Below, in pieces: positions 6,749 through 7,364 of a stretch of DNA of 7,364 nt. A program made the position numbers and the translations under genes. Origin of the DNA: CAZAPZ01 sp964487285 (lineage in GTDB: Bacteria; Campylobacterota_A; Desulfurellia; JAADFJ01); contig CAZAPZ010000081.1 in the NCBI GenBank assembly GCA_964487285.1, forward strand, positions 1 to 7,364, read 5' to 3'. Positions within the stretch are counted from its first letter, which is position 1, and every line of letters begins with the position of its first letter. Below the pieces are notes generated by a model. The model saw nothing but the letters and a program-made list of their open reading frames with translations, did no database searches and was not told where the DNA came from.

Positions 6749-7364
6749 ATGTCCCTCAATCTTAAAAAAAGAAGGGCGGCTGTGAGGGAAGCATCCAAAA
6801 GATATAAAAAGGTATTGACGACACTTAAACAGCTGTGGCGATTGTCAGATTATCTCTGCTGAAAAAGGCTCTCAGAATATACAGAGGAGACACTTCCAAT
6901 TCTCGAAAGATTTAATGAGATAAAATTAGGTGAATCTACAAGGTAAAAACTAATCAGGATCAGTCCGGCTGCAATAGATAGGCTGTTTAAAAAAGAGAAA
7001 TATAGATTAAAAAACAGAGGAAGAAGTTTAACAAAACCGGGAACGTTTTAGTCGTCAGATACCAATAAGAACCTTTGCCGATTGGAATGAAAAGAGGACT
7101 GGATTTATAGAGACAGATCTTGTAGGACATGATGGGGGTATATTAAGAGGTGATTTCCTTTATACACTTGATGTAACAGATGTTAATACCGGATGGACTT
7201 CAAACTAGAGCAGGAAGCAAGGTAACAAAAAAATATAGCAAACCTATGACACCTTACCGGAGGATAACCCAGATGATATCTCTAAAGCCATAAAGGTAAA
7301 GCTTACAGAAGAATATGGACGATTAAATCCTGCCAAATTGAAAAGAATGATAGATAAACTTCAA
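6749..7364 (+). pseudogene. Degenerate ISNCY-like DDE transposase (integrase-core) remnant, open at the right edge
   Basis: An ATG at 6749 behind AGGAGGT (6737-6743) starts a reading frame that is recognisable but broken. In frame one: MSLNLKKRRAAVREASKRYKK, then LKQLWRLSDYLC, TGA at 6860 (where CGKRL is expected), KRLSEYTEETLPILERF, TAA at 6944, KLIRISPAAIDRLF and KPGTF, then TAG at 7049. A frameshift gives IPIRTFADWNEKRTGFIETDLVGHDGG...FLYTLDVTDVNTGW (7059-7202, stop at 7206). A further shift gives TRAGSKVTKKYSKPMTPYRR (from 7204), and another gives LNPAKLKRMIDKL to the window end. This block order is that of ISNCY-type transposases. The segments before LKQLW (the usual GYNR-type helix region) and between GWTS and TRAGSKV (the rest of the catalytic core with the later acidic residues) are missing, roughly 60 and well over 100 residues by family memory. 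It cannot be active. No terminal inverted repeat was identified. Confidence 0.88.

Overview
The window holds most of one minus-strand operon for a membrane-bound, periplasm-facing [NiFe] uptake hydrogenase, followed at the right edge by the ruins of an insertion-sequence transposase on the plus strand. Transcription of the operon runs from right to left. In that order it encodes a HoxN/NixA-type nickel permease (6556-5534), the Tat-exported small subunit (5434-4199), the Ni-binding large subunit (4206-2476), a di-haem b-type cytochrome (2466-1753), the maturation endopeptidase (1760-1185) and the N-terminal half of HypF, which leaves the window at base 1.

The genes form one functional set. 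The permease supplies Ni. HypF begins synthesis of the CN ligands of the active-site Fe. The endopeptidase trims the large subunit once Ni is in place. The folded small/large pair is exported through the Tat system by the twin-arginine signal on the small subunit. The C-terminal helix of the small subunit and the cytochrome b then tie it to the membrane and pass electrons from H2 to quinone. Spacing is tight: 8-bp overlaps between small and large subunit and between cytochrome and protease, 9 bp between large subunit and cytochrome, about 60 bp before hypF, and 99 bp between permease and small subunit. A good sigma70-type promoter (TTGACA-N17-TACACT) lies about 65 bp upstream of the permease.

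The order small-large-cytochrome b-protease matches the hyaSLBP arrangement known from Geobacter (group 1f in current hydrogenase classification). The unusual small-subunit features point away from the classical O2-tolerant enzymes: a long region before the Tat motif, and Asn where the second proximal-cluster Cys is expected. I infer an anaerobic or facultative Gram-negative bacterium, perhaps of the Desulfobacterota/Geobacter-like group. The sequence alone does not fix the taxon.

From 6749 to the right edge lies a multiply broken DDE transposase resembling the ISNCY family, with in-frame stops, frameshifts and at least two apparent internal deletions. It reads divergently from the operon, and its unknown left end lies close to the operon promoter. 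I found no RNA genes, CRISPR arrays or convincing terminators. I do not see an undescribed system here. The most unusual point is the altered proximal FeS-cluster ligand set of the small subunit.
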